Below are positions 33,769 through 46,092 of a stretch of 64,000 bases of DNA, one piece after another. Under the pieces are notes generated by a model, which had not been told where the DNA came from, searched no databases, and saw nothing but the letters and a program-made list of their open reading frames with translations. The position numbers were made by a program, and so were the translations under genes. Origin of the DNA: Hygrophila difformis (lineage: Eukaryota; Streptophyta; Magnoliopsida; Lamiales; Acanthaceae). Location of the stretch: contig JAOANR010000004.1 in assembly GCA_030278955.1 (NCBI GenBank), forward strand, positions 56,817,120 through 56,881,119, in the 5' to 3' direction. Within the stretch, counting starts at the first letter, position 1; each line of letters opens with the position of its first letter.

Positions 33769-36700
33769 TTATACTCTTAGGAAGAGCACTTTAGTCATGT
33801 GATAACTTATACTTCCTGGACTGCAATATGCACTGTAGTAATAACTTCTGGCCACATCAAGAAAATTTTGCTTCACACTAGAATCTAATTCATCGTCCCT
33901 GCCCGGGTTCTTAACAAGCACAAGTTTTACCATCTCTTGCATCCCTTGCTCGATTTCAGCAGTCGTAGCAGCTGCGCCTTCCATGTTCTGAACCAGTGTT
34001 GTCTGAATGTATACATGAAAAAATAGATTCAATGTATATCACACTCCACTTACAGAACATTTCATTACATACCTTTTTTTTTTCTTTCCCACAAGTTGAG
34101 AATATATGCACTATCAATTTGGTTGTGATTAAAGCGAAGCTACGTGGATACAATTCGCCCATATAACATGGCAATATGTGTGTGTGTGTGTGTGTGTCTG
34201 TGATATATATGTTCCCAGGTTCAAATTGGATGATCTGATAATATTCTCCAGGAGAGGCATACACAACACACAACAGTCCAGGGCACTTTCCAAGGGTCAA
34301 AATAAATGTCAGAAAAGGACCTTCACCATGAAAGTAATTTGTGGAATAACATATGGATGAGATGAGTGAGGTCCCACTAGCTAGTCATATTGAGGATAAC
34401 ATTGAATTATAATAAGGCCATCCTTTCACTATCGGGAGATGAGATTCCGTCGACATACTTTCTTTTCTAATACTTTTCCAATTAAAAGATGAAATATGTA
34501 AAAAATTAAGTTATAAGTATTACGGGATTTTCTTTTTCTCTCTTTTTAAAATACTTCCTCCGTATTCAAATATTTTTTACGGACCCACATATCACGCAGT
34601 TCAATGCACATTTTAAACTATTAGTAACTCAAGTTCGTTACAAGAAAAAATTCTAAAATTTCGATACTTAAAAACTACACGACGAACACGAATCTAACAA
34701 GATCTCACTTGGCTATATTTTTTATCTTCTATAACTATGATAAAACTTTAAGCGAACGTCTGTGTATGAATAGTAACATATTATCAAATGTCATTACGAT
34801 ACGATACGGAGGTAGTATTTATTTTTATCTCAGATGACTATTTTAATTATTAGAGTAGGAGCTACCTTTACTAACCTTTTGGTTGCGAAACACGCGAAGA
34901 TTGTGGCAAACTCTGGTGGTGATTTGTAAGAGGCGTTGATACATAGGATGGGACAGCAACAATTCATCCGAAAACCGACCCTTGCTGGCTCCGCTGCACA
35001 GAGTTAGAGTGCACACAAGTAGGTCTGCGTCGCCTTCCCCGATGTCTCCTTCTTCCCGTGAACTTAGCCACTTATGCCACTGTCGGAATAGTTCAATAAT
35101 TATTTTCACTTCGCTATATGTTAAGGTTATGTTGGTATTTATGAATGAGCTTGCACATGAAACAACTTTTTATATATAAATGTATGTGCCCTTACGGTTT
35201 CAGTTCATGACCAAAAGCCTTTATGAAATATTCAAGATTACCGCATGATACAAATGTTGATGGATGTCCACGCCACGACGCACCATTATGGTGCCCAATG
35301 AGAGTTCGTTCAATGTTGTGATGACGATCCCGACCAAATTGTAATTTGTTATGAACCTGCCAAATTTTGGACCATATAAGCATATGTGACGGTGTTAAAA
35401 GAATAAACTTGGAAAAACTTTGTGTATCCGAATGTAAACACTCTGTACTTTTGTCCAAATAGGTTCCCGTGTTCAAATTCACGGATGAATGCGCGTTTTT
35501 CGTCCTTAGAGACCGGGGTTCGGTCGAAGTATGATGATATGGTTTCCATTAGAATTGAGGTTTTAGCCCAGGCGAGACGCTCATGTGACCTTTCTGGCTC
35601 GAATATGCTTGCTGCTGCTATGTAATATGCTTGGAGAAGACTTCTCTCGGACAATCCGAACTCGCCTAGTCTGGAATCACTGTACCATCTGTATTAAAAA
35701 ATAACGTTAGCCAAACTCTATGCAATAAACATAAAATAAGCTAAGTGAAATCAAGGTATAGTTACCTCTGTATACTTTTCCATTCACTGTTATGCACTGC
35801 CTGGCAACTGTTGTAGTCTAACTTTGCCAGATCAAGATACGTTTTGTTGTTGACAATTGGCATTCTAAAGAGGCAAAAAAATCGAGTGGTGATAACACAT
35901 AGTCATATGTACTAATTCATCAATGGTTATTAGAGGTCCCAAAAAAAAAAAATCAATTTTTTGTTTTGGAAAAAGTTCCAGTAAATTTTATTGTTTTTTA
36001 GACGTATGTACCTGATTGGTCCTAATTGTGTGACATTACAAGTGGGAGTCCAGCTTGTTTTCTATGGTTTATATCTAATTGACCCGTCGGCTACCCCAAA
36101 TTACTGTTTTTGTAGTACCGTATATGTCTGTGAGAACTAGATTTTGCTTTTTCCGTGTCAGTGTATTATCTAATGTGATTGTGGTATGCGCATTTAATTT
36201 GTAAAATTATCCATAGATTTTATATATTATTTATAATTCTTTTTAAACCAACTGGCATTAGCACATGCCACACAAAATTATAAATGAATAAAGAGGAGAT
36301 AGAAGACAAGATGAGAAATCAAATACTCAACCATGCATAAAGTTGAAATATAGAAAACTAATTGATCAAATCATCGTCTCCATATATTTATAATATGATA
36401 TCTAATAAAGTATGTTATCATCACATTAAAGAAAATTTTAGTTCACCAAAAAAAATTAAAAGATAATTTTGGGACACATGGAAGAGAGGCCGTGTCTAAA
36501 TCAATTAAATTAGAATTCATTGAATCTATGTACAGAATAGTATTAAGAAGTAGAGTGAAATTTTTTTGAATATTGGAACTCCAATTATAAGATTAGAAGT
36601 CGGGGTGTCGAAACCTATGGTAATTGTTTATTCTAATTAAATTCTGGAATTCAACGTTAACAAAGAAAAAAAAATGTTAACTTACCTATACAAGGTTTTC

Positions 36701-39700
36701 CCAATCCAAACATCATCATCGCCACCATATTGCTCCAAGTAAAATCTTGTCTCAATTCTTGGCAAACTGGCACACCATGGCACATCAAGTGCAAATCCCA
36801 CCTGTAATAATTTCTTACCTGTTACACCCAAGTTTTTCCTATATGTGCATGCTTCAAATAAATACTAGTGTATCTTTATCTACTAAAAAAACTAAAATCC
36901 GTGACTGTTGCAGTACAAATTGAATATCTCCCAACTATGGTCCATAGCAATATTTAAATTAAATCACCAACACTTATGTCGATTGCTACTACTTATGCAA
37001 GTAGTGCAAATGCGCAATGTAATAATCATGGTATAATACCTCTCCTGGGAGGTCTTTGCTGATGATCCATTTATCAAGAAGTTCATTTTTGGCTCTCTTC
37101 TCTTGTAAGAAGTTGTATGAAAATGTGCATGCTTCTTCAAGTATGTCCTCCCCTGGAAACTTCATCAGAGAGGCCCTGTACAGATTGTACATCCCGGTTA
37201 CTGACTGATTTGACTGCCCCGCAAAGCAAAAGAATTCATTGCCTTGTTTAAAGTTTGCAAAAACATCTGTACAACCAATAAAACAGTTTTACAATATAAT
37301 GTATAGATATATATAAACTGTATGCATGTGAGCATGTGCATTTGAAAGAATTTTTGCATTCCATTTTGGGAGACAAACTTGCTTTCCCAAACATATTCAG
37401 GAAGAGCAGTTGATTTTGTTTGGAATGGAAAAGTTATTCATTAATTTTACATCGTACCCTATAGTATGTAAGAATTTTCATCAAGTAAGTAAGTTATATA
37501 TATTAATCAATAATATCTATTTGGACATCTTTGTATAAGTGAAGAAATCAGTAAGGAAAATAATTAATAACATGTGATTTAATGATAGGAGAGTTCTACC
37601 GTTTAAAAATAAAATTATTTACATACTTATGTATATATATATATGCCCTTTGCTTATATATATGATGTAAAATTAAGTCTGTCAGATGGTCGACACTCAA
37701 AATCATTAGTTCTGAGTAAATTTGAAGCAACGATTTCACAATTCACAACGATTCAATGCAGAAATTTATGAATATAAAACAAACTGTGGAATACAGAACA
37801 GTGAATTGATGAACACATTGTTGAATTACTAAATTAAGGTTGAGCGAAGAGTTGGAGTTCTTAATAACGAAAACATTGTTGAATTGAGAACTATATATAT
37901 ATGATCTACCTGCAGAAACGTGGTAGCCATGCAACCTCAAAAGCCTGAATCCCATGGAAGTGTCGTCAATATCCTGAACTTTGGAATTTCTAGCCCAGCT
38001 AATCCCCTTGTCTGTCCAATATCTGAAATTCAAAACTCAATTTTCAGTTAGCTTTCTTACAAATATAATGCCAGAGTTGAAAATAAAAACAAAAACAATA
38101 TGCTCCTAAATTTAATCAGTAACACAACCTATGTACATAATCAACACACTCCTCAATCTCCGGTTGAAAATACCGCGATATTCCCAACCTCTGCAGCCGG
38201 TCGACTGCCCACAAGTGCTCGAATAAGTCCACCGGATACACATTAGGAACTAATTAAACAATCAACATTACAATACGATCAATACAATATATGAATCAAC
38301 ATTGATCACAGATCAAAACAAACTGATGCGGCTCTCAAAAGAATTTTAAATTCCAAATCAGCCAAATAAGTAGAGGGTTTTACTGGAATTATCCAAAAAA
38401 GAGAGGTAGAGGGTTTTACTTGTGTGAATTTTATGAAATCATTCTTTTTATTAAATCCTTTAACTGAAATTGACTCATATATGTTCGGGACCAACTTCCC
38501 CAAAATAGGATTTTAGGTAGAACGACTAAGTTAACATCCCTTCTATATCATAGCCTACCATAAAGAGAGACAAAGAATTGGTGGGATTCAATTCCTAGAA
38601 CTGTACCTCAATTTATTGTGATAGTTGCGTTAGTAACTTACATGTTATATTAGAGAAATTTTTTATCTGAAAGCTGAAGTAATTATTACCTCCTCCATTG
38701 AATTTTTTGGCATGCTTGAGTAAATATTGGAGGCAATTATCATCCTTAGTTTGCTGTAATGCAAAGGCAGTGGAGGATGGAGAGAAAAGAAATGACCCAT
38801 CAGAACACTGTAACTTCAACAACTTATGCCACTCAAGCCCTGATGATGCTGATGCCATTCCTTCCAAGCTATGTAGTAATGTTGTGGGCACATTATGCAT
38901 AATGTCCCATGGTATCCTGCCAATAAAATTGTTCAACACAAAGTAGTATTTTAATTAAGCACTTTTAATAAAATTATGTGAGGTTTAATATGATGATAAT
39001 TTTTGATTAACTTTATGAATTAAATGATTGCATTTATAGTTGTCAAAGATAGAGAACAAAATATAATTTTTTTTAAAAATGCAATAGGAGTCATAATACA
39101 TCATGAGACCTAATAAGCCTGACTCCGGACCAAACCCAAATCCATTATCATCAACTCAATGGATCGTTTATGAGTTTGTTCTTACCAGATTCAAGACCTG
39201 ACCACAATGTCGGGTCTGGTCCGAACTCATTTGTCATCTATATGTATGGAATCATCCAAGTTCGAGAAGCGTATTTGTTACTATAATAAAGTAATACTAA
39301 TAATAATAGTCTGAATAATGTTCCTGTCGATACCTTGTGAGCTTGAAATCCCTTTTTGCATAGATTTGTTGCAAGGCTGAGGAATCTGGCACACCAATCC
39401 CAAGCTTTTTGGCCTTGTCAATGAGTGCGGGAAGTGCCACTTCGAACCCTATCGGCATATGCTCCTCATTTTCGTCCTCTAATTTGTCGAAGTTTTTCCT
39501 AATAAATGCAATCCCTGTAATACCATTTTTCAATTAGGTACAATCACAACCACTCATAAATATTGATATATATTGAGATTCTAAATATATTACTGCCCCT
39601 AATAATGTTCTATATAATAATGCTTCTTGCACTGCTTCAGTCTTGAATAGTCATCATTATATATGCCTCAGTATTGCAATATCTTGATGTTCATATTTTG

Positions 39701-41728
39701 TGTAAGATTGTGACTGATTGGCATTTAATTTTATATTATTTGTAAATACGAAATTATTTTTTCGGTTATATCAACATTATTTCAGTTATTCGAATAGCAT
39801 ATTTGTCGTATAATAGCTCAGTTCGGTTCAGTTTGAATAATCCGCAAATAGTATGATTTTGCTCGGTTAACCGAAATTTCAGTTTAACAATTTCGGTTTA
39901 ACCAAATTTTCGGTTCAATTTCGAAAACTGATTTCGAATATTTACTTGATTCGGTTAACAAATACTTTAAAAATCCCAAGTATTCGAACCGTGTCCCCCC
40001 TAATTAAGCGTATGCATTTGAAATGCATACGCTTAATCATGCATGCACATACATCATATATTTATCTACATGAATACTCCATAGGCCATAGCAATAGGAA
40101 GTAGGACATAGCCATAGGACATATAGTTATCTACATGCTCACGGGGCCACCCATGGGCCCATCTTGGCCTCATATAGTCATATTTGCAGCCATTAATAGA
40201 TACTACCTCTTTTGTGATAATGCAACAAAGTACTATTTGTTACTATTATTTATTGTTCGAGTTTTACTTTAGTTTTTATCATAGTTATACAAGAAAAACA
40301 TAATCAAGTGAGATCTTGTTGGATTCGTCTCGTCATTTAGTTTTTAAATATCAAACTTTTAAAATTTTTACTTATACCGAACTTAAGTTATTAATAGTTC
40401 AAAATATGCATTGGGTGTTTGTTGCACTATCACAAAAACGGAGAAAGTGTTTTCAAACACACTTGTAACAAAACGATAAGAGGAAACTAACCTCGATCCG
40501 CCTTGTCATCGTGCACTTTCCAGGTTCTCAACGCCACAACACACGCCAACGTGCTGAGTATCCTGTCATGCGCCATGTACGCTGCTGCATCGCCCCACGA
40601 CCCATCCGCCAACTGATTCTTCGATATCCAGTCGAGGCTAGTCGGGAACTGAGGGCCCCCGCTGCCTCCAATATCCTCCACCAACGCCACCCATGCCGTA
40701 TCATATGGGGACACGCTGATCTCCCCGTCCTCCATCGAGCACAGCATTGACCGGATCATCTCCACCATCCGATCCCTCTCCTCATCCAATTTTTTTCCAT
40801 CTCCCTAAAGTTTAAACAGAATGAAAAAAAAAAAAAAAAAAAGAAAGAAAGAAAACCCGGTAATGACTAATGATGAACCAAGAGGAATATAATAATGTTC
40901 AATTTGTTCGCTCGCAAGTAGCTTATTAGACTATTATGCTTACTTTATGCTTATCCTGTTGTGTGTCATCCTCCACGATATTCCTGAACGGCTTGGTGAA
41001 AAGAAAATCATTCTGAATCACGCCTACTTGTTCTGGAATCATTTGTTATTAAGTTAATTTTCGAAAATATAGTAGTACAGTCGTAGTACTTAAAAATTAA
41101 CCAAAAAACCGAGAATTCCTTTTATTATGAGTTCAACTGTACTACTACCTTCTGCGAGAGCCCTGGACGTCGCGGTACATTGCAGAAGGAGATTGCGTGC
41201 ATTTGTTGTCTTCTTCCGAGCGGGAAAACCGCCTGCAAAAATATAAATAAATAAATAAAAATTGGTAGTCGTACATCCGATCAGGAATTTCGTTATGGCG
41301 CGAACTGCAGAATCGAAGCACTTACGAAAATGGAGGCAAAAACAGAGAGAATTGGAATTAGTGCGATCAATGTATACGTGATCGAGCAACCAAAATGACA
41401 ATAACAATAACTCGATTGCACCATGAATCGAACAGAAACTGGTCTAATTGCAAAGAGTAATGACCGAATTTATACGCAAGTAAATATACACTGGGGCAGA
41501 GAAATGCGCCGCCTGAGGATTCATTGCCCGCGAATTTATACGTAAGTAAATATACACGGGAGCGGAATTACTTAATAAGATTGTGCAAAAAAATTCCAAG
41601 TTAATAGTTGTTCCAGAGAGAGTTAGAGGGATACCAGCTACGGTGAAGGGGTGACGAGGAGAAGCTGCCGGAATATGGAACGCCAGTGGAGGACAAGCGG
41701 AAGAGCGGAGCAGAGAAAATAGGGGCAT
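33769..41728 (-). CDS. Class II diterpene cyclase (copalyl diphosphate synthase-like, TPS-c)
   Basis: There are fifteen exons: 41728-41635, 41232-41149, 41032-40944, 40804-40492, 39514-39334, 38916-38690, 38249-38129, 38022-37910, 37266-37040, 36801-36686, 35864-35766, 35688-35449, 35356-35242, 35079-34876 and 33987-33769. The sum is exactly 814 codons (813 aa). The N-terminus is a plastid transit-type peptide ([17 protein letters not shown]). Motifs are SPYDTAW (about 121-126), [32 protein letters not shown], the class II catalytic DIDD (387-390, in [11 protein letters not shown]), and the late [14 protein letters not shown] and VWIGKTLYR. It lacks the class I DDxxD motif. The enzyme would protonate geranylgeranyl diphosphate to a bicyclic diphosphate in plastids. 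Product stereochemistry, and gibberellin versus specialised role, cannot be read safely. The last two acceptors are the least certain (exon 15 could begin 15 bases earlier). Confidence 0.92.
34554..34815. mobile_element. Stowaway-like MITE in intron 14 of the cyclase gene
   Basis: The ends are CTTCCTCCGTATTC and ACGATACGGAGGTAG, with TA on both sides. The interior is the reverse of the family core (CGAATCTAACAAGATCTCAC). A (GT)n run at about 34177-34197 lies in the same intron. Confidence 0.8.
40203..40447. mobile_element. Stowaway-like MITE in intron 4 of the cyclase gene
   Basis: It starts TA|CTACCTCTTTTGTGATAATGC and ends GCACTATCACAAAAACGGAG. The inverted ends and the core TCAAGTGAGATCTTGTTGG place it in the common family. 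The right flank is slightly eroded. Confidence 0.72.
41467..41557. repeat. Short direct repeat in intron 1 of the cyclase gene
   Basis: GAATTTATACGCAAGTAAAT and then ATACAC recurs about 67 bp downstream with one change. It is a small tandem duplication within the first intron. Confidence 0.8.
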
Positions 41729-41798
41729 GTTTGGGAGAGCAGTTGTGATGAATGAGGAATGGCGAAAATGGGAATGGAGGGACAAATGTTTTTGTGGG

Positions 41799-41808
41799 TT
41801 TTTATAAG
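41799..41808 (-). promoter_or_regulatory. Probable TATA box of the cyclase gene
   Basis: CTTATAAAAA on the minus strand lies about 72 bp upstream of the start codon, in the only 170 bp left between the gene and the LINE tail at 41901. Confidence 0.6.
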
Positions 41809-41954
41809 CAGGGGAGAGAGGGAATACCACAACTTTTAATTAATCTTATCGGTCAAGTAATCCGATTATGAAATCTGATAAGCGATACCGGATTATTGGG
41901 TTTTTTTTTTTTTTTTTTTTTTTTTTCGAAAAAAGGAGGGCCGAGGCCGAAGTT

Positions 41955-44900
41955 TTATTGCAAAAATTGCTTCGTGTGGTACAACCCGATACGATCTAAC
42001 TCAAGAACATCAAAAAGGAAATCTGGAGGCCTCACAAAATGCTGAGGACTAGCGCTAGAAAAATGACTCCTAATGAGAATATCGACAGCCTTGTTACATT
42101 CTCTAGAAATTGAGGAGAAGTGTATGTCCCAATTCCAGGACTTCATCTCACGGATTTGCTCAACCCAACGATAAGCCGGACAAACAGTTGGAGATGCATC
42201 ATTTATAAGCAGAATAAGATCCTGACAATCCGACTCAACAATTAACTTAGTGATCCCCATAGACCAAGCAAGCTGGAGAGAAATGAGAATACCCCAAGCT
42301 TCTGTCTGAACAATGTCCAGTTTGTTGCCTTGAACTCGAATGCCCCCTAACCAACCACCATTTGAATCCCGCAAGATACCACCGGCCACACTGGCATCAC
42401 GAAGAACTCGGCCATCACAGTTAACCTTGATCCATCCATCGGGGGGCCTTTCCCATCTTGCTCGGCCACAGATCCAAGCATGAACACCATGCAATCGGAG
42501 TTCTTTCCTTGCGCCAAGAAATTCATTAACAACTCGTTGAATCCTGCAATGCAGCATGTTCCACTGAATATCTCCATGGCCAAAGAGTTCCTGGCATCTG
42601 AGCTTCCATATAAGCCAAGCACCAATCCCAAAAACTGCAGCTTTCATCTCCCCAACCTTCTCACAACTCATAGAAGAGATCCAGTGTCGAATATCCGTCT
42701 GCCAAAAGTGGTTGATTGAGTGCATTCCCAAGTTCGACCAGACCAGGGCCGAAAGTGGACAATCTCTGAGAGCATGGATACCTGTTTCTAATTCACCACA
42801 TCGATGACAGCTTCCATCCATTGCTACATTTCTTCTAATGCGTTCAAAACCAGTAAGAAGCCTGTTGTGGGCAGCGATCCAAAGGAATGTGCGAGTCCGG
42901 TGAGGGGCAGGCCATCTCCAAACCAATTTCCAGTCCATGGTGGGACTGTCAACACAGTGCAAGCTTTCCAAGTGATTAAGGGTACTACTGACCGAAAAGA
43001 TGCCATTTGAAGCGGGCTTCCAGAACATGAAATCTTCCACCGCAGGATTAAAGGGAACTGGATCACATGGCAATTGCTGCAGAACATGTTGAGGTATGCT
43101 TTGATTTAATTCATGAACTTTCCAAGAGGATCCTTGTAAGTAGGATGCCACAGTTCGGTTGAGTTCAGCTTGAGTTAATTCCCGGAAGGATAAATCCTGC
43201 AACAAACAGTTCAAGTTAGTCCAGTTGTCCAACCAAAAGCGAGTAGACTTACCATTACCAATTTTCCAACCAATCATGGTATGAAATTCCTTAACCACGG
43301 AAGAAAGATCTTTGGCGAAGTAGGAGAAGGATTGAGAATTGTGTAGGAAATGGTGTCCATTCCATCCGTATCTAATTTTCAAAAGTTGGCCCCAAACTGT
43401 ATCTCGTTTGAAAAAACCCCAGAAAGATTTCATGAGAAATGCTACATTAAGATCCTTGAGACGACGAAAGCCAAGGCCTCCATTAGTTGAATGACGAGTA
43501 ACATTGTCCCATGCAAGGAGGTGGAAGCTACGATTGCTTGAATGTGATCCCCAAAGAAAGTTCCTGCATATTTTCTCCATATCAGTGATAGTCTTATTGG
43601 GGAGTCGAACGACTTGCATGGTATACATCCCGATGGAATGGAGAACGGATTTAATAAGTGTAATTCTTCCGGCCATGCTGAGGTGACGATGGGACCAATT
43701 CTGGAGCTTAGCAGTGAGCTTGTCAATAAGGTAAACATAGTCCCTGTGAGATCTTCTCCCAGTGATAATGGGAACACCTAAGTAAGAGCCAAACTTAGTA
43801 ATACTTTGAAAACCAAGCTCATTAGAAATATCAACCCTGGTAGCATTATCAACAGATTTACCAAAATAAACTCTAGACTTAGCTATACTCACAACTAAAC
43901 CAGAAATAGAACTAAAATGAGACAAGATGGATTTAATAAGAGAAGCTTGGCCACGGGAGGCTTTAGAAAAGAGTAGGATATCATCAGCAAAAAATAAATA
44001 AGGGATCTTAAGACGTCCTCTATCCCAAGAAGGAGGCTTCCACCGATTGCTGGACACAGCATCAAGGATCATAGCGCTGAGTCGTTCCATACAAAGAATG
44101 AAAAGGTAAGGTGAGATGGGGTCGCCTTGCCGGATACCACAACTTGGTTTAAAGGGAGCAGAAGGAGTGCCATTCCACCAGACCTGAAAACAAGAAGAAG
44201 TGACACAATTCATGACAAGATTAGTGAAATTGGTAGGAAAGCCAAACATAATAAGAGTATCTCGAATGAAGTTCCAGTTAAGTCGATCATATGCTTTTTC
44301 AAGATCTAATTTGAGAATCATGAACCCAGGCTTGGCTGTAGATTTCTCAAGATAATGACAGATCTCTTGGCACAGAATTATGTTATCGTGGATCACCCTT
44401 CCCTTCACAAAACTTGCTTGCCCTGGCCAATGATTCTAGGAAGAATGGGAGACAGACGATGGACCAATATTTTGGTCACGATTTTATAAAGGACGTTGCA
44501 TAAGCTGATGGGACGGAACTGAGTCACTGACTTAGGATTATGGACTTTAGGTAGAAGTACCAGAGAGGTCTGATTAATATCTGATAAATCCCTAGAACCA
44601 TTAAAGCAATCAAGGACGAATTGGTGAACTGAAGGTCCCACGATGCCCCAATTTTGGATATAGAACATAGCATGAAAACCATCCGGACCCGGAGCTTTTA
44701 ATGGAGACATACTCTTGATTGCACTCCATGTTTCTTCCTTAGAAGGGGTAGCTTCTAGTAACTCAGATTCAGAAGGTGATAAAGTGGGAATGAAACCAGG
44801 AGAAATAAAAGTGTCCACAGGTTGGCTAATGGCTGCAGAGAACAAATGTTGGAAATATTGAGTGACCATCAGGTGCATGGACCTTCCATTGGTGAAGATG

Positions 44901-46033
44901 TTACCCTGAGCATCCTCTAGAATAGTATAAGTCTTTTTCCTCATCCGAGCTTTGACAAAGTTGTGAAAAAATTTTGTATTGAGATCCCCAGCAAGATTCC
45001 AGTCCCTAGTGCTCTTCTGAATCCAGTCCAGTTCTTCTCTTTCAAGAATTTGGCCAAGTTCAGTACAAAGTTGAGCATGAAGACGCTTGGAGAACTTGTT
45101 AGTAAACCAACCATCCTGACGTTCAATACCAGCAAGCCTGGCTCTAATTCTAGCTTTCCTCACATTGGTAGAGTTGGAAACTTTAGCATTCCATTCGGTA
45201 GCAGCCGTCCTAAAAGAGTCCAGACATTTAATTATAGATTCATTGGACCTCCATGTCTCTGAGATAAGGCGACGAAAGCTAGGATAACTCTGCCAATTAG
45301 CTCTATATCTGAACACCTTAGCTTGATGGGGAGAATCTGAGGATGGAGGGCTGACAATCTTGGTTAGAAGAGGAGCATGATCAGATTGAATCCTAGGGAG
45401 GACATGGACCGTACAATGAGGGAAATGATCAAACCATGCTTCATTACCAAGCATACGATCAAGGCGCTTCCGTAGAGTCCCCCTAGCCCAAGTAAATTTG
45501 CTTCCAAAAAATTTTATCTCTTCCAAGGAAGTATTATCCAGCCAGCTTCGAAGCTCACTAATATTACTGGTAACAGAAGCACCACCACGACTCTCATCAT
45601 ACTTGGCAATGCAGTTTAGATCTCCACCAATAAGCCACGGATCAAGACGATTGTTATTAATTCTGATGAGTTCTGGCCAGAGATAAGATCTACGAAAGCG
45701 GTTGGGGGATGCATAAACAAAAGTTATAAACATCCGCACATCAGCAACCTGAAGACGGAGATCAACATACTGAGAATGGCTTTCAATAATATCCACAAGA
45801 AGATTGTCATTCCAAAGGATCCAAATGCCTCCGGAGAAACCTTGAGCCTCAACACGGTAAGAGAAATGAAAACCACAGCGACGAACAAATCTGTCAGCCT
45901 GAAAACCACTAATTCAAGGTTCAAAGATGGCCATGATATTGATTGACTTGCTGGCAACAAGATCACGAAACTCTCGTCGAAAACTAGATGAAGCGGCTCC
46001 CTGCACATTCCAACACGCGATATTTAGATGCAT
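41955..46033 (-). pseudogene. LINE ORF2, one stop and one frameshift
   Basis: The frame starts at MHLNIACWNVQG (endonuclease) and is cut by a TGA at 45914-45916 within the EP-x-ISG motif of the endonuclease, a likely CGA to TGA change. It continues in the same frame through WLIGGDLN and IQSDHAPL and the start of reverse transcriptase (FRPISLCNVLYK). Near 44416-44420 one base is missing and the frame shifts into QASFVKGR, LDLEKAYDRLNW, GDPISPYLF, FFADDILLF, a zf-RVT region and RNase H (NCDGRV, QTEAWG, ESDCQD). All domains remain recognisable. Confidence 0.88.
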
Positions 46034-46092
46034 GGTCAAGAGAAGAGAAATAGAAACACAATAAATAATAAAAGTTAAGGAAATGCTAGCAG

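Noticed and set aside
33769..41728. Naming the cyclase ent- or normal-copalyl diphosphate synthase
   Set aside because: Active-site residues that set stereochemistry could not be placed with confidence by eye, so only the class II call is kept.
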